DNA from: Sthenelais limicola
Taxonomy: Eukaryota; Annelida; Polychaeta; Phyllodocida; Sigalionidae
Length of the DNA stretch: 64,000 nucleotides
Assembly (NCBI GenBank): GCA_942159475.1
Contig: OW804095.1
Coordinates: 94,315,740 to 94,379,739, forward strand
Reading direction: 5' to 3'
How positions within the stretch are numbered: position 1 is the first letter of the stretch; every line of letters starts with the position of its first letter. Shown here piece after piece: positions 11,470 to 22,984 of the stretch. A program made the translations under genes and the position numbers. The notes under the pieces are model-generated. The model was not told where the DNA came from and made no database searches. It saw only the letters and a program-made list of their open reading frames with translations.

Positions 11470-13320
11470 TTCAAAAGGTTGCTTTGGGAAGAAAGTAGTT
11501 CTGTTTTTGAAGCATTATTATTAAAACTATGAAATCCCATGTTATTCTTGGCAAAAGGGCCGTAAATTTCAATAATAGCAAATACGTTGATTTTTGCATA
11601 ATAATTTTGGTTTTAGTGTCCCTTTAAAGCTATTTTTTGTTACCTTTTCCTCCTTTTTAACTGACGCATCCCAATAGTTATAGCATGGAAACTGGAATTT
11701 CCTGTAGTGAGGCAATACGCCTGATTGGCAGCACTGAATAATCATTTCAATTCATCTGGACTTTATTTTTAAAGTATTTCGCTTTAGAAACTGCCTATAA
11801 TAATTGTCTCATAAACAGTCCCTTCCTGCGGACAAAACACCTGATGCTCGTCAAATACAAAGGAGAAAAAAACGAATCTTCTGTTACAACATTACACTCA
11901 ATTTCCACCTCCAGGGACAAAAACACTTCTCGGTTTCTTTCCCTTTAAAGTACCAACAACGTGGTGGAGGGCATCCTTTTTCTTCAATAACAGTCCGTTC
12001 ATCTGGTGGTAAAAGGAAGGGGAAGGAAAAAACCCAGCCAATTTAACGTTGTTAACTACAGTGTACGACTGCACTAACTTCCATCAATGTTTTAATGCCA
12101 CCATTTGTCAAACTAACAACCTTGTTTGCCATCCTTTATCTCTACCTTGGATAGCATGGAAAACACTGTTATATTGACGGTAATGGCTAGACGTCGTTGT
12201 GCGTCGTTTAATCAGCAAAATCCCCATCATCTTCAGATGAAATGTTACCACTTGCTATTTATTAGTGACAACTATTTGATGGCAGTTACATTGTGTCATA
12301 TCAGTGTCTATGCTCTTTATTCGAGACAAGGCATGGGTTTGTTGCAAAGATACAGTTTCGTTATCCCCATCATTCCATAAGAACTGTCACCGAATATTCC
12401 GGGCGACAATGCATGATTGAATCATGACCGTTGCTGTTTATAGGTTAGAATAGTTGTAAGAGGAAATATACATAGATTCATGTGTACTTCTTTAATGCAC
12501 AACTCTGACGAGTATATATATACTGTCTTCGTGTTTGTATTCTTGTGGCAAAGGATTATGGATATTCAAGCTTTATAAAAAAGAACATTTTTTATGGAGG
12601 CTGGAACACCTTCCAGCAATTCAAAACACATCCTGGATTAAATCATACTCAGAATGGAAGATATATGTTTTATGAGCGCTAAATTCTAGAGACACGAAAA
12701 GCAAATCGATACTATGGGACTTTTATTATATTACTGTAGCAATCCTCTAACATCATTTGTAGGCACAATCTGATATGATGGATATGAAAGTATGTTTTAT
12801 TGGAAGATAATATTTGTATGGAACGCTTTCTTATATATCGACGCCTCCCTTTATTACTATGTATGGGGATCCATCTTGTACATTCCACTCTGGTCCGGAT
12901 CCCTTGAATTATTGGAGATAAATTCAGGATTTATGAGAGTTTAATGTAGAGAGCCTTTCCAAACGTGCCTGTATATTACAATAGTTATCAAGACCTATAT
13001 GAACCACCACGCCATTTTAAAAAAGAAGCATTCCTGATCGAAATACTCCCCAAGGAAATAACTTTGCAAACTTCGGTGATGAATAAGCATAGGTTAGAGA
13101 CTCCCAGCAGCGTAAATTTGATTGTAATCTTGCCCTGTAAGCTGAATCATACAGCTTTTTAGAGGCCGGGGGCAAGGGGGAGGGGGAGGGCGGGGAGGTG
13201 TTGAGGTATGACTTCCATGCGGGACATTTCACAATGCGCAACTTGCTGCAACCCTATTTCATGCAGTATCCGATACAATTGCACCTATATTTTATGTATG
13301 GTTTAGACTATCTAAATTGC
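11470..13320. other. No gene recognised
   Basis: AT-rich DNA. Short frames at 11804-12046 and 12126-12380 have no splice context and no recognisable product. Confidence 0.4.
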
Positions 13321-13329
13321 AAACACATT

Positions 13330-14330
13330 TGGCCAATTCCACCAATTTGACAACATTTGGCCCCCAACCGTGGAAAGTGATAAAATGGGCTTAAGTCAAA
13401 TTAATTACTAATAATTTGATAATTTTTTTTGATTGGATGGTTCTACCAACCTGCGGAACCACATTTTTGGCATTTTGGTCCAATTTTTTTTTTTTTTAAT
13501 TTCAAAAGCCCATTTTGGGGGCAAAAATCATTTTTTTAACTGCCATTAGTCCGTGGAATTGCTGAATTTCTAAATAATCTTCAAAATTGAACATTTTTTT
13601 TTAAATGTTGTGATAGTAGGTTACGTGAACATGATCTGTGTAAAAAAAATGCAAAAAAAATATTTTTTCGCCAAAAGAAAATTATATCGCTAACATAATA
13701 TATACATAATATTAGAACGTTTATCCTTGAAGATTTTGCCTCTAAATACTTAAACAGAACAGGAACATTAAATACAAGTATTTGAGTCAACTTAAAAACC
13801 TGAACAAGGGTAATGAATGTTATATATATTCTAAATATAATGAGTTATGTAATGTGTATAAATACATTATAATGTGGGCAGAGGGTCAATGACATATCAC
13901 CCTTGCCGCTGCCATTATTATTACCATTACTGAATGGTTATTTGGCTGTAACTTTTCTTCTAGTTAGAATATTTTCACCAAATAAAAGGTGTTATGATCC
14001 TTATGTCGAGACCTATCAAGTACAAAATAGTTCAATACATTATGTGCATATTTGTTTTATCTATTTCTAATTTAAATACTCATTTATGTAGAAATATGTA
14101 CCATTATTCGTCATGCTATTTCTAGCATTTTTTTCATATTTGGGATCTACTTTCGACCCCCCTGTAAACAAATTCCTAATTATCAGAATGGTTCCAAACT
14201 TGGCAGTTTAATGTGCATATATATAAGGTTGATAGAAAATAAAAAATCAACTGATAAATGTAAACATTATTTTTGGGTACTCAGGGGGTGTCTAGGGGCC
14301 CAAATGTTGTCAAATTGGTGGAAATGGCCA
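13330..14330. mobile_element. ~1-kb element with inverted ends
   Basis: Positions 13330-13365 and 14295-14330 are inverted copies matching at about 33 of 36 bases (core CCACCAATTTGACAACATTT). Between them is AT-rich sequence with poly-T runs and no coding potential. This is most simply a non-autonomous DNA transposon or foldback element; exact ends and target duplication were not resolved. Confidence 0.6.
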
Positions 14331-14339
14331 TTTATGCAT

Positions 14340-15930
14340 TTTGAGAAGGAAGGGCTAATATATTTTATGAAAAAGGATGGTTTGGCATCCAGAACATACA
14401 TTATATAATGCTGCAACTGAGAGCGATGAACAAAAGGTAACCTGCAAACGACAAATAGATCAAGCAAGAACATTCCTAATGCTTCCCAACGATCGGCAAT
14501 CGGAGGCTAACACAGACATCAAAGATGTCCCTCAGTGTCATGAACCTAGAGACAAAACTCCTTTTCTTTTTCTACAAGGAAGAGCAGCAGAATGTATCTG
14601 ACAATTGGTCTAGGTTCGTATATTGCCCAGGGTCGATGGCGAAGACCCTGCCGGAAGTTGCGTGCGGCGGCCTCCCCTATGAGACTTAGTGTCAGGTTTG
14701 ATGTCCAGACGAGGAGAGGACTCCATAAAAAGTGGATTTGGGAACCGAGTAGTGCAAGTGAGTTGTGTAGTGTGAATGTGTAGGTGGACCAAGAATAAAA
14801 GGCACGCCGGAATATGGTCTGTAAAACTGATTGATTTCCCACGGTTCCTTTGAATGAATGCGCGTTGGAGGTTGTTCATTTATAGCCAACTTCTCTAGTT
14901 TTATCGGCCTCTTAAACAATGCCTTTGTTATGGGTATTGTATAAGGCATTGTGGACTAGCAACAGGGAGACGCCATCATTCGAACAAAGGAATAAGGGCC
15001 GACTCAGATAGATTGGTCACCAACGGAGTGTCTGGATGCCTGGGATACTACGTATGCATGCACCCAAAGTTTATACGTCTATGAATCAGGATGGTGATTA
15101 CGCGCCAGGGGGCCTACTAAAATGAGCTGTCATCACATTCTTACTCGAGCGAGCCATATCCTATGCATGCTCCCATTTGATTGGGTCGTCAGCAACGTAT
15201 CCCCTGATGGGAAATGCTGGGCCCTGCGAAATGAATTATCAAGATCCTATCATACTTCTTGACTACCCTAGGCAGGCGAGTGTGGGATTGAATATGATAA
15301 TTGATATGTTTAGCAATGCGATTGCGCTGGAGGGAACGCCAGCTTTAAACTATGGTGAAATAAGCTTGGTCCAAGAGTATGTATACGAATGTCGAGATTG
15401 CAGTGTACATTTAACACAATTCTCAAGTCGAAGCGACCATGAAGGTCAAACTGTGATAAATATAAATGTACCAAACACAGCATGAGGACGCGTAAATCGA
15501 GTTGGGAACCCCTGGTGATCTGTGGCCATAGGTTAAGACGTTTGGCTTAAAGCGGTTGCATTATTCAGGCGGTTCCTATTCCTTATTCACCTCTGTTAAG
15601 AAATGGCTTTTAGGGTAAGGTTCAAAGGCATTTCTATTTGCCGTGCGAGGGCATTCTCCTTCTAGGGACAGTTGGGAACGATGTATTATGAAATATGTTG
15701 TAGGGGGAAGGATTCCCTATAGAAATGTCAAGGATAACGTAGAATGAATATCTAATACAGAACTGCTTATATTAAAAATGTAGGCACATTAAGCATCGCA
15801 TCCATATTCTAGTCATTTTGTAAAATGATGTTTACAATGTCAAATTAGATGATATACAAACATAGTATATGAGAATGTATGTTGGTATATAGTATATTAT
15901 TATATACGCGTTGCCGTTGAAACAACGTAT
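14340..15930. other. No gene recognised
   Basis: Overlapping frames on both strands at 14540-14950 and a 102-codon frame at 15177-15485 lack splice signals and recognisable domains. Probably non-coding. Confidence 0.35.
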
Positions 15931-15934
15931 TGTA

Positions 15935-16005
15935 GAGTTGTATACGTTGTGTGCGTATACAACTCCACGCTCTGAGTTGTGTCGTATACAACTCCACGCT
16001 CTGAG
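15935..16005. repeat. Small hairpin followed by a direct repeat
   Basis: GAGTTGTATACG (15935-15946) pairs perfectly with CGTATACAACTC (15954-15965) across a 7-base loop. The right arm plus CACGCTCTGAG is then repeated directly about 30 bases further on, so the unit has been duplicated in tandem. Confidence 0.6.
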
Positions 16006-16329
16006 CGGCCAATGTGCGGCACTTAGAACACCTTCAACCACAGTTATGAAGTTCTGTTATAGGCCTTGTTGTAGTGTCCAAAGGGAACACAAATTATCTA
16101 AATTATATCTCCGAGCAAACCATGTTTATAGAGAAATCTTTGGAGTTATTTAAATAAATCAAAATCAAATATCAACTTGATTATTTAAGCTGGACTAACC
16201 AAACCCCGAAGGCGCTTATGTAGCCTACCCGCCAAAAGTAGGCCCAACTGAGGAGAATCACGCCATTAGGCTGGTGAGCTTCCAACACAGGCAGAACGGG
16301 AGGAGAACGTTGAAATATAGATGAAAAGA

Positions 16330-16690
16330 AGGAAATAAACTTAAGTACTTCATCTTTATTTAAGTGTATCCTTTGTTAAAGCATTACTTAATTTTTAAAA
16401 CTATTTAAAGCTTCGAAAACGTTGGAAATTGATTCGAAAATGTGAGCGCTTTTCCCGCAGTGGCCAAATGTAAACAAAATGATCTGCAGATCGTCGTAAC
16501 TTTCAACACAGCTCGAGGTGTTATATCTCATTCAAACTAATTAATAAACTAAAATCCTTTCATCTTTATCAAGGTCTACCCTTTATCAAACCAAAACTTT
16601 ATTTTAAAAAGATTTAAAGCTGTGAAAGTGACTGAAATTGATTCGGAAATGTGAGCTATTTCTCTCGCAGAAACTTTCTCTCTCAGTGTT
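16330..16690 (+). repeat. Diverged tandem duplication (~210-bp unit)
   Basis: Two copies, about 16330-16470 and 16540-16680, share CTTCATCTTTAT, TTTAAAGC, GAAATTGATTCG and AAATGTGAGC in the same order, each ending in a CCCGCAG/CTCGCAG-like word. Probably two copies of a dispersed repeat, part of the same complex as the long hairpin that follows. Confidence 0.5.
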
Positions 16691-16813
16691 ATTTCCTGCG
16701 CGTAGGAGCGTAGTGATAGGCCTACTGGTTGAAATGCAAATATAATGCAATTCAATACAAATATGATTTTTTCAGCAAAATATACATTGTTTTACCTCTT
16801 ATAAAGCATATAT

Positions 16814-16972
16814 AATAAATCAGATAAATCACTTGTGAGTCTTCGTCGCTTGAAATATCGCACTCGTTGCAACCGCGCAACACACTCAGCCTTCGGCTTC
16901 GTGTGTTGCGCGGTTGCAACTTGTGCGATATTCCCGCTCCTTCAGACCCACTAGTGACTTATCCTGTATTTA
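16814..16972. repeat. Long hairpin with perfect 20-bp core stem
   Basis: GTTGCAACCGCGCAACACAC (16866-16885) is perfectly complementary to 16901-16920 across a 15-base loop (TCAGCCTTCGGCTTC). Pairing continues outward through AATATCGCAC/GTGCGATATT and, with mismatches, through TCACTTGTGAGTCT-like sequence to about 75 bases per arm. Likely a foldback MITE. It resembles the hairpin at 28828-28899. Confidence 0.7.
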
Positions 16973-17073
16973 TACCACGATCGGGGGTTAAATACATGCC
17001 ATTGTATTTTGTTGAATGGATCCACGCGCGAAAATATTACCCTTTCTTTAGCCAAAGTGTAAGAAGTATTCTT

Positions 17074-17197
17074 ATTGGGTGACGTTAGGCTCGCTCGTGA
17101 CGTCACGCCTATTCGTGACGTCATATGCCGTATGTTTCGTCGTAGATTAGCCAATCAGTTGTACGCTTGTCTAGCGCTTTGGTATCAAGAAACCAAT
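17074..17197 (+). promoter_or_regulatory. Promoter-like region with CRE and CCAAT boxes
   Basis: Contains ATTGG (17074-17078), TGACGT (17080-17085), two full palindromic CRE/ATF sites TGACGTCA (17098-17105, 17116-17123), CCAATCAG (17151-17158) and a second CCAAT just before a YY1-like ATGGCGGG. The spacing and density are typical of a TATA-less promoter. It lies next to a long hairpin, so a repeat origin is possible. Confidence 0.45.
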
Positions 17198-17223
17198 ATG
17201 GCGGGTCATCGGAGAGAAGCGAG
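17198..17223 (+). CDS. Candidate first coding exon (MAGHRREA)
   Basis: Directly after the promoter-like region, ATGGCGGGTCATCGG... codes for MAGHRREA and runs into a donor GAG|GTAAAT in phase 2. ATG context is reasonable (C at -3, G at +4). No downstream exon could be linked with it. Alternatively the motif is only a YY1 site in non-coding DNA. Confidence 0.3.
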
Positions 17224-17229
17224 GTAAAT

Positions 17230-18640
17230 AAATAGTTTGTTTCTTCAATTTAACCAACCTCGTTACATCCTATCATAACTCACTATAGGGATAAATCTAT
17301 CACTGTTCTAGTTGTATATGTGGACCGATGCGACAAAGAGTCCAGCATATCATACAAGCATACAATGTTCATCTAATTCTCATACATGTCCTGGCGATGC
17401 CATTTCTATTCGATCAACTCATCAGTTTCAGACATGCAAAAGGACCACAGAAGAGCAACCAAACATTAGCCTATACAATACTCAGTTTCCCCTGCGATGT
17501 CGTGCTGACCAACACTACACCATTGCTTCAGTACATACGGGCTGTGGCAGAATGAGACGACAGTGTTAAGTTGGAATATTTGATGGGGACTCTCTCTCTA
17601 GAGTGATGATATAATGATATATACGTCTGTGCTTGTAGATTGTTTTAGCGAGGAAATGATCGCCTGTATGCTTAATGTTTTTAAGCTTCCCCCTGCCCTG
17701 ATTTAGACATCGAACCTTATCGTCGTGCTTTTCATCATTACGCATATATATATTGGGGGTGATCTTTAGATAAAACATATACAATTGATAAATAATGTAC
17801 TTCATATAGCCTCTCATTCTCAAAGATATTTCGCCAAGTATAACATGTTATAAAGGATTCAAATGCTCCATATGTATACATTAAATTGCCCTTAGATGAA
17901 TGGAGTATTTGGAGCTTGATTTTAGAAGGATATAGTTTGCGTGTGATGACAAGAATACAGAAATCTAGGGAATTAATGACTGCATGTCTTAAACCACGTA
18001 TCCTTGACCTGGAAATCGAATACAAATGATTGCCTAGATTGTCCACAACCCGTTATTCGGTTCCATCGCGAGAGCATTGACAGAAGATTTTATCATCAAG
18101 AATGGCAATAGAACCTTGTAGCTCCATTTAATTGCATTATATTTGCTATATATTTGGATTTTAGCAATGCTATTGTAAGATGTCTAATGTTTTTTATATT
18201 TATTCTCTATTTTCTCTACCCCCGGCCCCCTCTTTCATTTACGTGCAGTCACTTTCGTTGAGTCTGTAATACATATATATAGAGAAATCACATTGTGGGC
18301 GATCCAACTTGATCTGATCAGTGGAAAACCAAGGGGTTAGTCACAAACTACAAAGGAGATAAACCGGGATATCACGAAGTTACGCGTGGTTTGGTCTCGG
18401 TCTGTTTGGCGTAAAACTGAGTTAGTATTTCTCTGGGAGGCAGAGCAGACCTGTTCGTTAAAGATACCATGACGTTATCAAAGGCACTAACGAGCTCGGT
18501 TTTCTAGTTGTTGATTGTTGAACCTAAGTTTCAAGTAACAATTATCTTCCCCGCTGTCTAATCTTTCCCAAATAGCGAAAGACGATAACATTGCAAGGTA
18601 TCAAATATTGAAGGAAGCTACCAACATCTGACATGCATAC
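17230..18640. other. No gene recognised
   Basis: If the candidate exon at 17198 is real this is its first intron. No conserved exon or clear repeat was seen. Confidence 0.35.
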
Positions 18641-18647
18641 GTAATTA

Positions 18648-18820
18648 CAGTCTAGGCTCATAGTTGAGAGAGTCCCTCCAAACTGAGGGAAAGCCTCTCC
18701 CTTCAAACCACAAAATGCCAAATCCCCAAAGGACCCCTACTCCAGGCTCAGGAAAGCCATTTCGCAGCAGGTATCCAATCACTGACAAACCATTCTTATT
18801 TGGTCTGAGGCTGGGACCTA
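18648..18820 (+). mobile_element. MITE, CAGTCTAG family, copy 3 (3' end lost)
   Basis: Begins TTA|CAGTCTAGGCTCA and carries GAGAGAGTCCCTCCAAACT, GGGAAAGCCTCTC and CAAACCACAAAATGCC as in the other two copies. Similarity fades near 18820, and the right inverted end is missing. Confidence 0.7.
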
Positions 18821-18857
18821 TTCTGATTATAAATATCTGGACTCATCTCAGACATCA

Positions 18858-18985
18858 CTGATCTAAGCATATACCAACGTTTCTAACATCACTCACTTAG
18901 TTAGTTAATTAAATCAATTTTCATTCAAATATCATTTAATTAGTGACTACCTGAGAAGATTAATACAAAAAATAGACACTTACTT
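18858..18985 (+). repeat. Repeat unit B, unfilled copy
   Basis: 18858-18958 aligns with 23750-23849 (CTGATCTAA.CATATACCAACG, then TTAAATCAATT, ending in TACCTG.GAAG). In this copy the sequence continues directly into ATTAATA..CACTTACTT, whereas at 23850 a ~1-kb element intervenes before TTAATA..CACTTACTC. It therefore marks the empty site of that insertion. Confidence 0.65.
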
Positions 18986-19338
18986 AATGTCAAACATTTT
19001 AAAACATTCATCCTACCAATATTAGAGATGGAATGCATATTATCTCCACATTAAATCTAAAGTTATACCTTGATATCTTGGCAGGGAAAATAGATTGCTT
19101 TGTCTCCATCACAGAACTGGTCTATAAAGGTAGATATAATTTTAGGAAAAATGATTCTAGAAAAACACCTGAATGTAGATGGAACAAGAGTCAGATAGCC
19201 AGGTCCGATATTGGAAGGTTAGCTAATATATGGAATTCTTTGGATAAAGATATTCCGGTGATTGAGAACATTAAACTATTTAAAATTATTATCAAAAAGA
19301 CTGCTATTATCAAAACGACTCTGCTATTTATTAAACTA
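18979..19338 (+). pseudogene. LINE reverse transcriptase C-terminal remnant
   Basis: Translated pieces match the region behind the RT domain of non-LTR retrotransposons: HFKTFILPILEMECILSPH, then after a frameshift ARSDIGRLANIWNSLDKDIP and a Lys/Ile-rich tail. The order and spacing fit CR1/L2/Jockey-like LINEs. It is interrupted at 19339 by the AGGGTTCT transposon. Confidence 0.6.
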
Positions 19339-21258
19339 CACTCTAAGAAAAAAGGGTTCTTTTGGGTTCTAGATAGAACCCCATGGTTCTACCAAGAACC
19401 CTAGGGTTCTTCGACACCTAAAAGGGTTCTTCGGGACCACCGGGGGTTCCATCTAGAACCATAGGGGTTCTTCAGCGATTTTAGGGTTCTTTGTGCACTT
19501 GAAGGGTTCTTTAACTCAAAGCGGTTCTACATAGAACCCCCCTTTTCTCCTTAGGGGTTCCGTCTAGAACCATAGGGGCTTTTGCCTCATTTTAGGGTTC
19601 TTCCTGAACTTGAAGGGTTCTTTAGCTCAAAGCAGTTCTACAAAGAATCTCCTTTTCTCCTTAGGAATATTCATCGGGATCCATGTAAAACCAGACGGAA
19701 TATTTTTAATTTTTTTTCTCAAAAAATTGTTCAGCTGCATACATCGTGCATCATAAAAGCATATAAAAAAAAATTCTACATCTTAAAATCAAGGTTTATA
19801 TAGGCAGGAGAGAGAGAATTAAAAGCATTTTCTAAATAATGTGAAACAAATGTTATCCCTTCAAACAGATTACTTTTATGTGATGTGTCACATGAAAATG
19901 AGCGATATGGAATTATTTCAATTATGTGGGTGTGTGACTTTTAATGAATTTCTGCACATGTCTCCTGGGTCGATTCATACACAAACTTTACATATTATTA
20001 AAGCTGCATGTCTCTAGATTACAGGGGGGTCTTTAGTTTGAATCAATTCGAGCAACTTGAAGGAAACCAGAGACCAAAATGTGATGCAACCTCCAGTGGG
20101 CTCAGATTTTCAAAAATGATTTTCAAAAACGGAACGGTTGATTTCACCAACTTTAAGGCAACTAGGACTTAGATCTTTGAGTATGAGACGCATAGGTCCC
20201 TGTTATACCCTTGTGCCAAAGGACGTTTCATTCTGAGCATTTTTCATTTTCAAATCAAAGGATTTGTTTGACATTGCAAAGTAGGTAAGAAGAATAACAC
20301 TTTTTAGGTACATCTCTATGGCACAAATTCTGAAAAAGTTGACTTTTTTCTGGTGGCCCATAGAAATTTTGTGAGATATTGACCTAGTCCAGTTTTTTCC
20401 CCTCTTTTCAAATCTGGCCTCCAATTTTTTCTATTGGCATTATTGGCGACGTTATCGGCAATCCGACTGTTCTCACCAGGTGGCAGTACCCTGGAACTTG
20501 GCTTTCACTAGGTGCCCTCACAGGTTACTACATGCTATTTACAATTTCTATTAGAACAAACGTCTCACTAGTAATACTTATATGAGGCATTTATACCTTA
20601 TAGATATTACACTTTATAAACTTGGGAATATTGAAAGCAATGAAATCAATACTTTATTTGTATAACTTACCTGCTTGATGTTGAAAAATGTTGTGAAGAA
20701 AGCACCCTTATAATTCTAATATTATTACTATGAGTACTACTGAAGTACCAAGATTGTCAAACACCAAGTTGCAAACTTGTCAGCTGCAGGAGAGGATTAT
20801 ATATAGGGTAAGTTTAAGTGATGGAAGTGGATGAGGAACTCTGAAAAAGTCAAGCAAAGGGACTGCATATAATGTGCAGTCTCTCCTTGAATGCTCTTGG
20901 GCAAAATGCTTCTGTGGAGAAACGTGCTGCCTTAGCACTGAGCACAAATCTGCTGTTATAAGGACCAGTCTAGAATCAACAGGGAATAATGAAATCAATA
21001 CTTTATTCAGAATTAACATTGTAAATTACAAGCAATTTTAGGGATGCCAAATCAGGGTTCTATGTAAAACCCTAGCTATTTTGGCCAGACGGTTCTTCAA
21101 ATCGAGGGTTCTATGTAGAACCCTGCCTATTCCCGAAACGGGGGTTCTACTTAGAACCCTCAAAAATGGGTTCTAAGTAGAACCCTTAGGGGTTCTGCCA
21201 TGTCGAGAAGCTGAAGAACCCTTAAGGGTTCTTGTTAGAACCCTTTCTTCTTAGAGTG
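19339..21258. mobile_element. 1.92-kb DNA transposon with AGGGTTCT/AGAACCCT arrays
   Basis: Both ends carry the inverted sequence CACTCTAAGAA.AAAGGGTTCT, flanked by TA on each side, which suggests a TA target duplication. Next to each end (19344-19660 and 21046-21255) lie arrays of AGGGTTCT in alternating orientation, forming palindromes such as GGGTTCTACTTAGAACCC and AGAACCCTAGGGTTCT; such arrays are typical transposase-binding regions. The interior is AT-rich without an intact transposase; a duplicated word GAAATCAATACTTTATT occurs at about 20640 and 20991. It interrupts LINE sequence on its left. Non-autonomous; superfamily not assigned. Confidence 0.8.
20473..20486 (+). promoter_or_regulatory. 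CTCF-like motif
   Basis: TCACCAGGTGGCAG matches the bilaterian CTCF core CCASYAGRKGGCR at all but the first base. It lies inside the AGGGTTCT transposon. Binding is unknown. Confidence 0.25.
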
Positions 21259-21259
21259 T

Positions 21260-22970
21260 ACTATACATCATACAACTAAATTACAGCCCTTCCATGCGGG
21301 ATGCTAGACTGACTGTCTAGGCACTTGAATGCTGCTGGTTCTTTGATTTGATTGTGCTTATTGAGTATAATTATTGAAGATAATACCAGCAACCAATGCC
21401 CCTTGTTGCCATCTACTTAATTATTTAATGATATGAATATACATTCAGAAGGTTATTGAATGATGCGGGAGCTATCCTCTCGATATAAAAATTTTGTTGT
21501 TGAAAACTAGAGATATATATTACTTGGTTCTAAACGGTTCACCTTGGATGTGCATGCTGCGCTGGTGATGGGTTATGTTTCTTCCTTTCGTTCTTCTTTT
21601 TTTAATATATATATTGCACACTGACTGTCAGTGACCCATGCATATGTCTTCCCATTCTTTGTCGTTCTCAAAGGACTGTCGTTAAACGAACAGTTATGTG
21701 TACAAGTATTGGTTGTAAAGCATGGTATAATGGCATAATGTATATGGACAACTATATTATATTGTCATAATAATTATCTTTATCATGAATAAATATTATT
21801 GTATAATTCTTGGTGAACTATTGTTAAAAATTAACCATCTGTCTCCACTGGGAATAGCGACTTATAAGTCCTATGCACAATGAATACTTTTCAGACAAAC
21901 TAACAGATGCATACAAATCATTACAACTCCGTTTTATGATATGTATATATCGTCATATAAAATCACATCAAGTTTTATGAATAATGTAGTTTACATTAGG
22001 TCGTAAGCATCTACAGTCACACTACTAGTCTAACTAAGCTTACGGAAAGTAAAGAAATATATATATATGCATCAAAGTAATGTTTCTAACGGAACTAGTT
22101 TTGTATGTGATCCAGTAATTCTGCCTACATCAGAAACTATTATCTAGTTAGGAATGATAGAATAGACCTAACCCAATCATAAGTATACATAGAAATCATG
22201 TTACTGCGGTATTTATTTTAGGCTTATATAGTATGCTTTGCAGTTAAGGGTGAGGGTGGGTGTGCGTGTGCGTGTGCAATGAGAAATGAAAATGAGAGAA
22301 CTGCTACAGCAGAGGCTACTTCCCTTTCCCACTAGTAGTTAGCAAAAGAAACAATTATGATGTAAAGACTGTGGACATTTAGGATTAATACAATACATAA
22401 TGTGCACTGAATCTACCTTGTATAGTATATTAATTTTGAGCTCCTCTTTGCTATTTGATGGTTGAATATAAACAGTCTTTGGGCGATTTGATATTAGTCT
22501 ACTTATATTTCTTACTTTCAGACTTCAAAGGAGGTTATAAATTGAATAGATGTTCCCCTGTGTTGCAGTTTAAAATCGATATACCATCTACTCTTTGAGA
22601 TGTGGCCTTGGTTACGAACAGCGAGAAAATATTTAAATAATCTATGGAGCATGATAGAAATACGGAGGTCCAGAAGATGAAGTCATGCCATGCTTAGCAA
22701 TATTACCATTTCTCTTTCATGTTTGACAGCCATCCGTCTGACTTGTCTATATTGTGCCACATTAGGCCACTTAGGGCGACATCCAGATTTATGCGGCTTT
22801 TAAGAAGCGCCGGTTTCATAGAAGCACAATATCTTGTAGCCATGTAACGGTGTTATCAAGCAATATCTGCATGTGTAGACATGTTCAGTGCAGAATAGCC
22901 AAAGAAAGTGTACATCAACGTGTTAGCCTTGTGCTGATAATGACTGATATCGGTGATTAATCTCTGCCTT
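21260..22970. other. No gene recognised; possible MITE end remnant at 21304
   Basis: AT-rich. CTAGACTG directly followed by ACTGTCTAGG (21304-21321) resembles the right and left ends of the CAGTCTAG MITE abutting, perhaps a deletion remnant. A GT-rich run lies near 22250. Confidence 0.35.
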
Positions 22971-22984
22971 TAAAGTCTTTGGGT

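Noticed and set aside
14377..14949. Several overlapping 60-100 codon frames
   Set aside because: Present on both strands at once, without splice or domain evidence.
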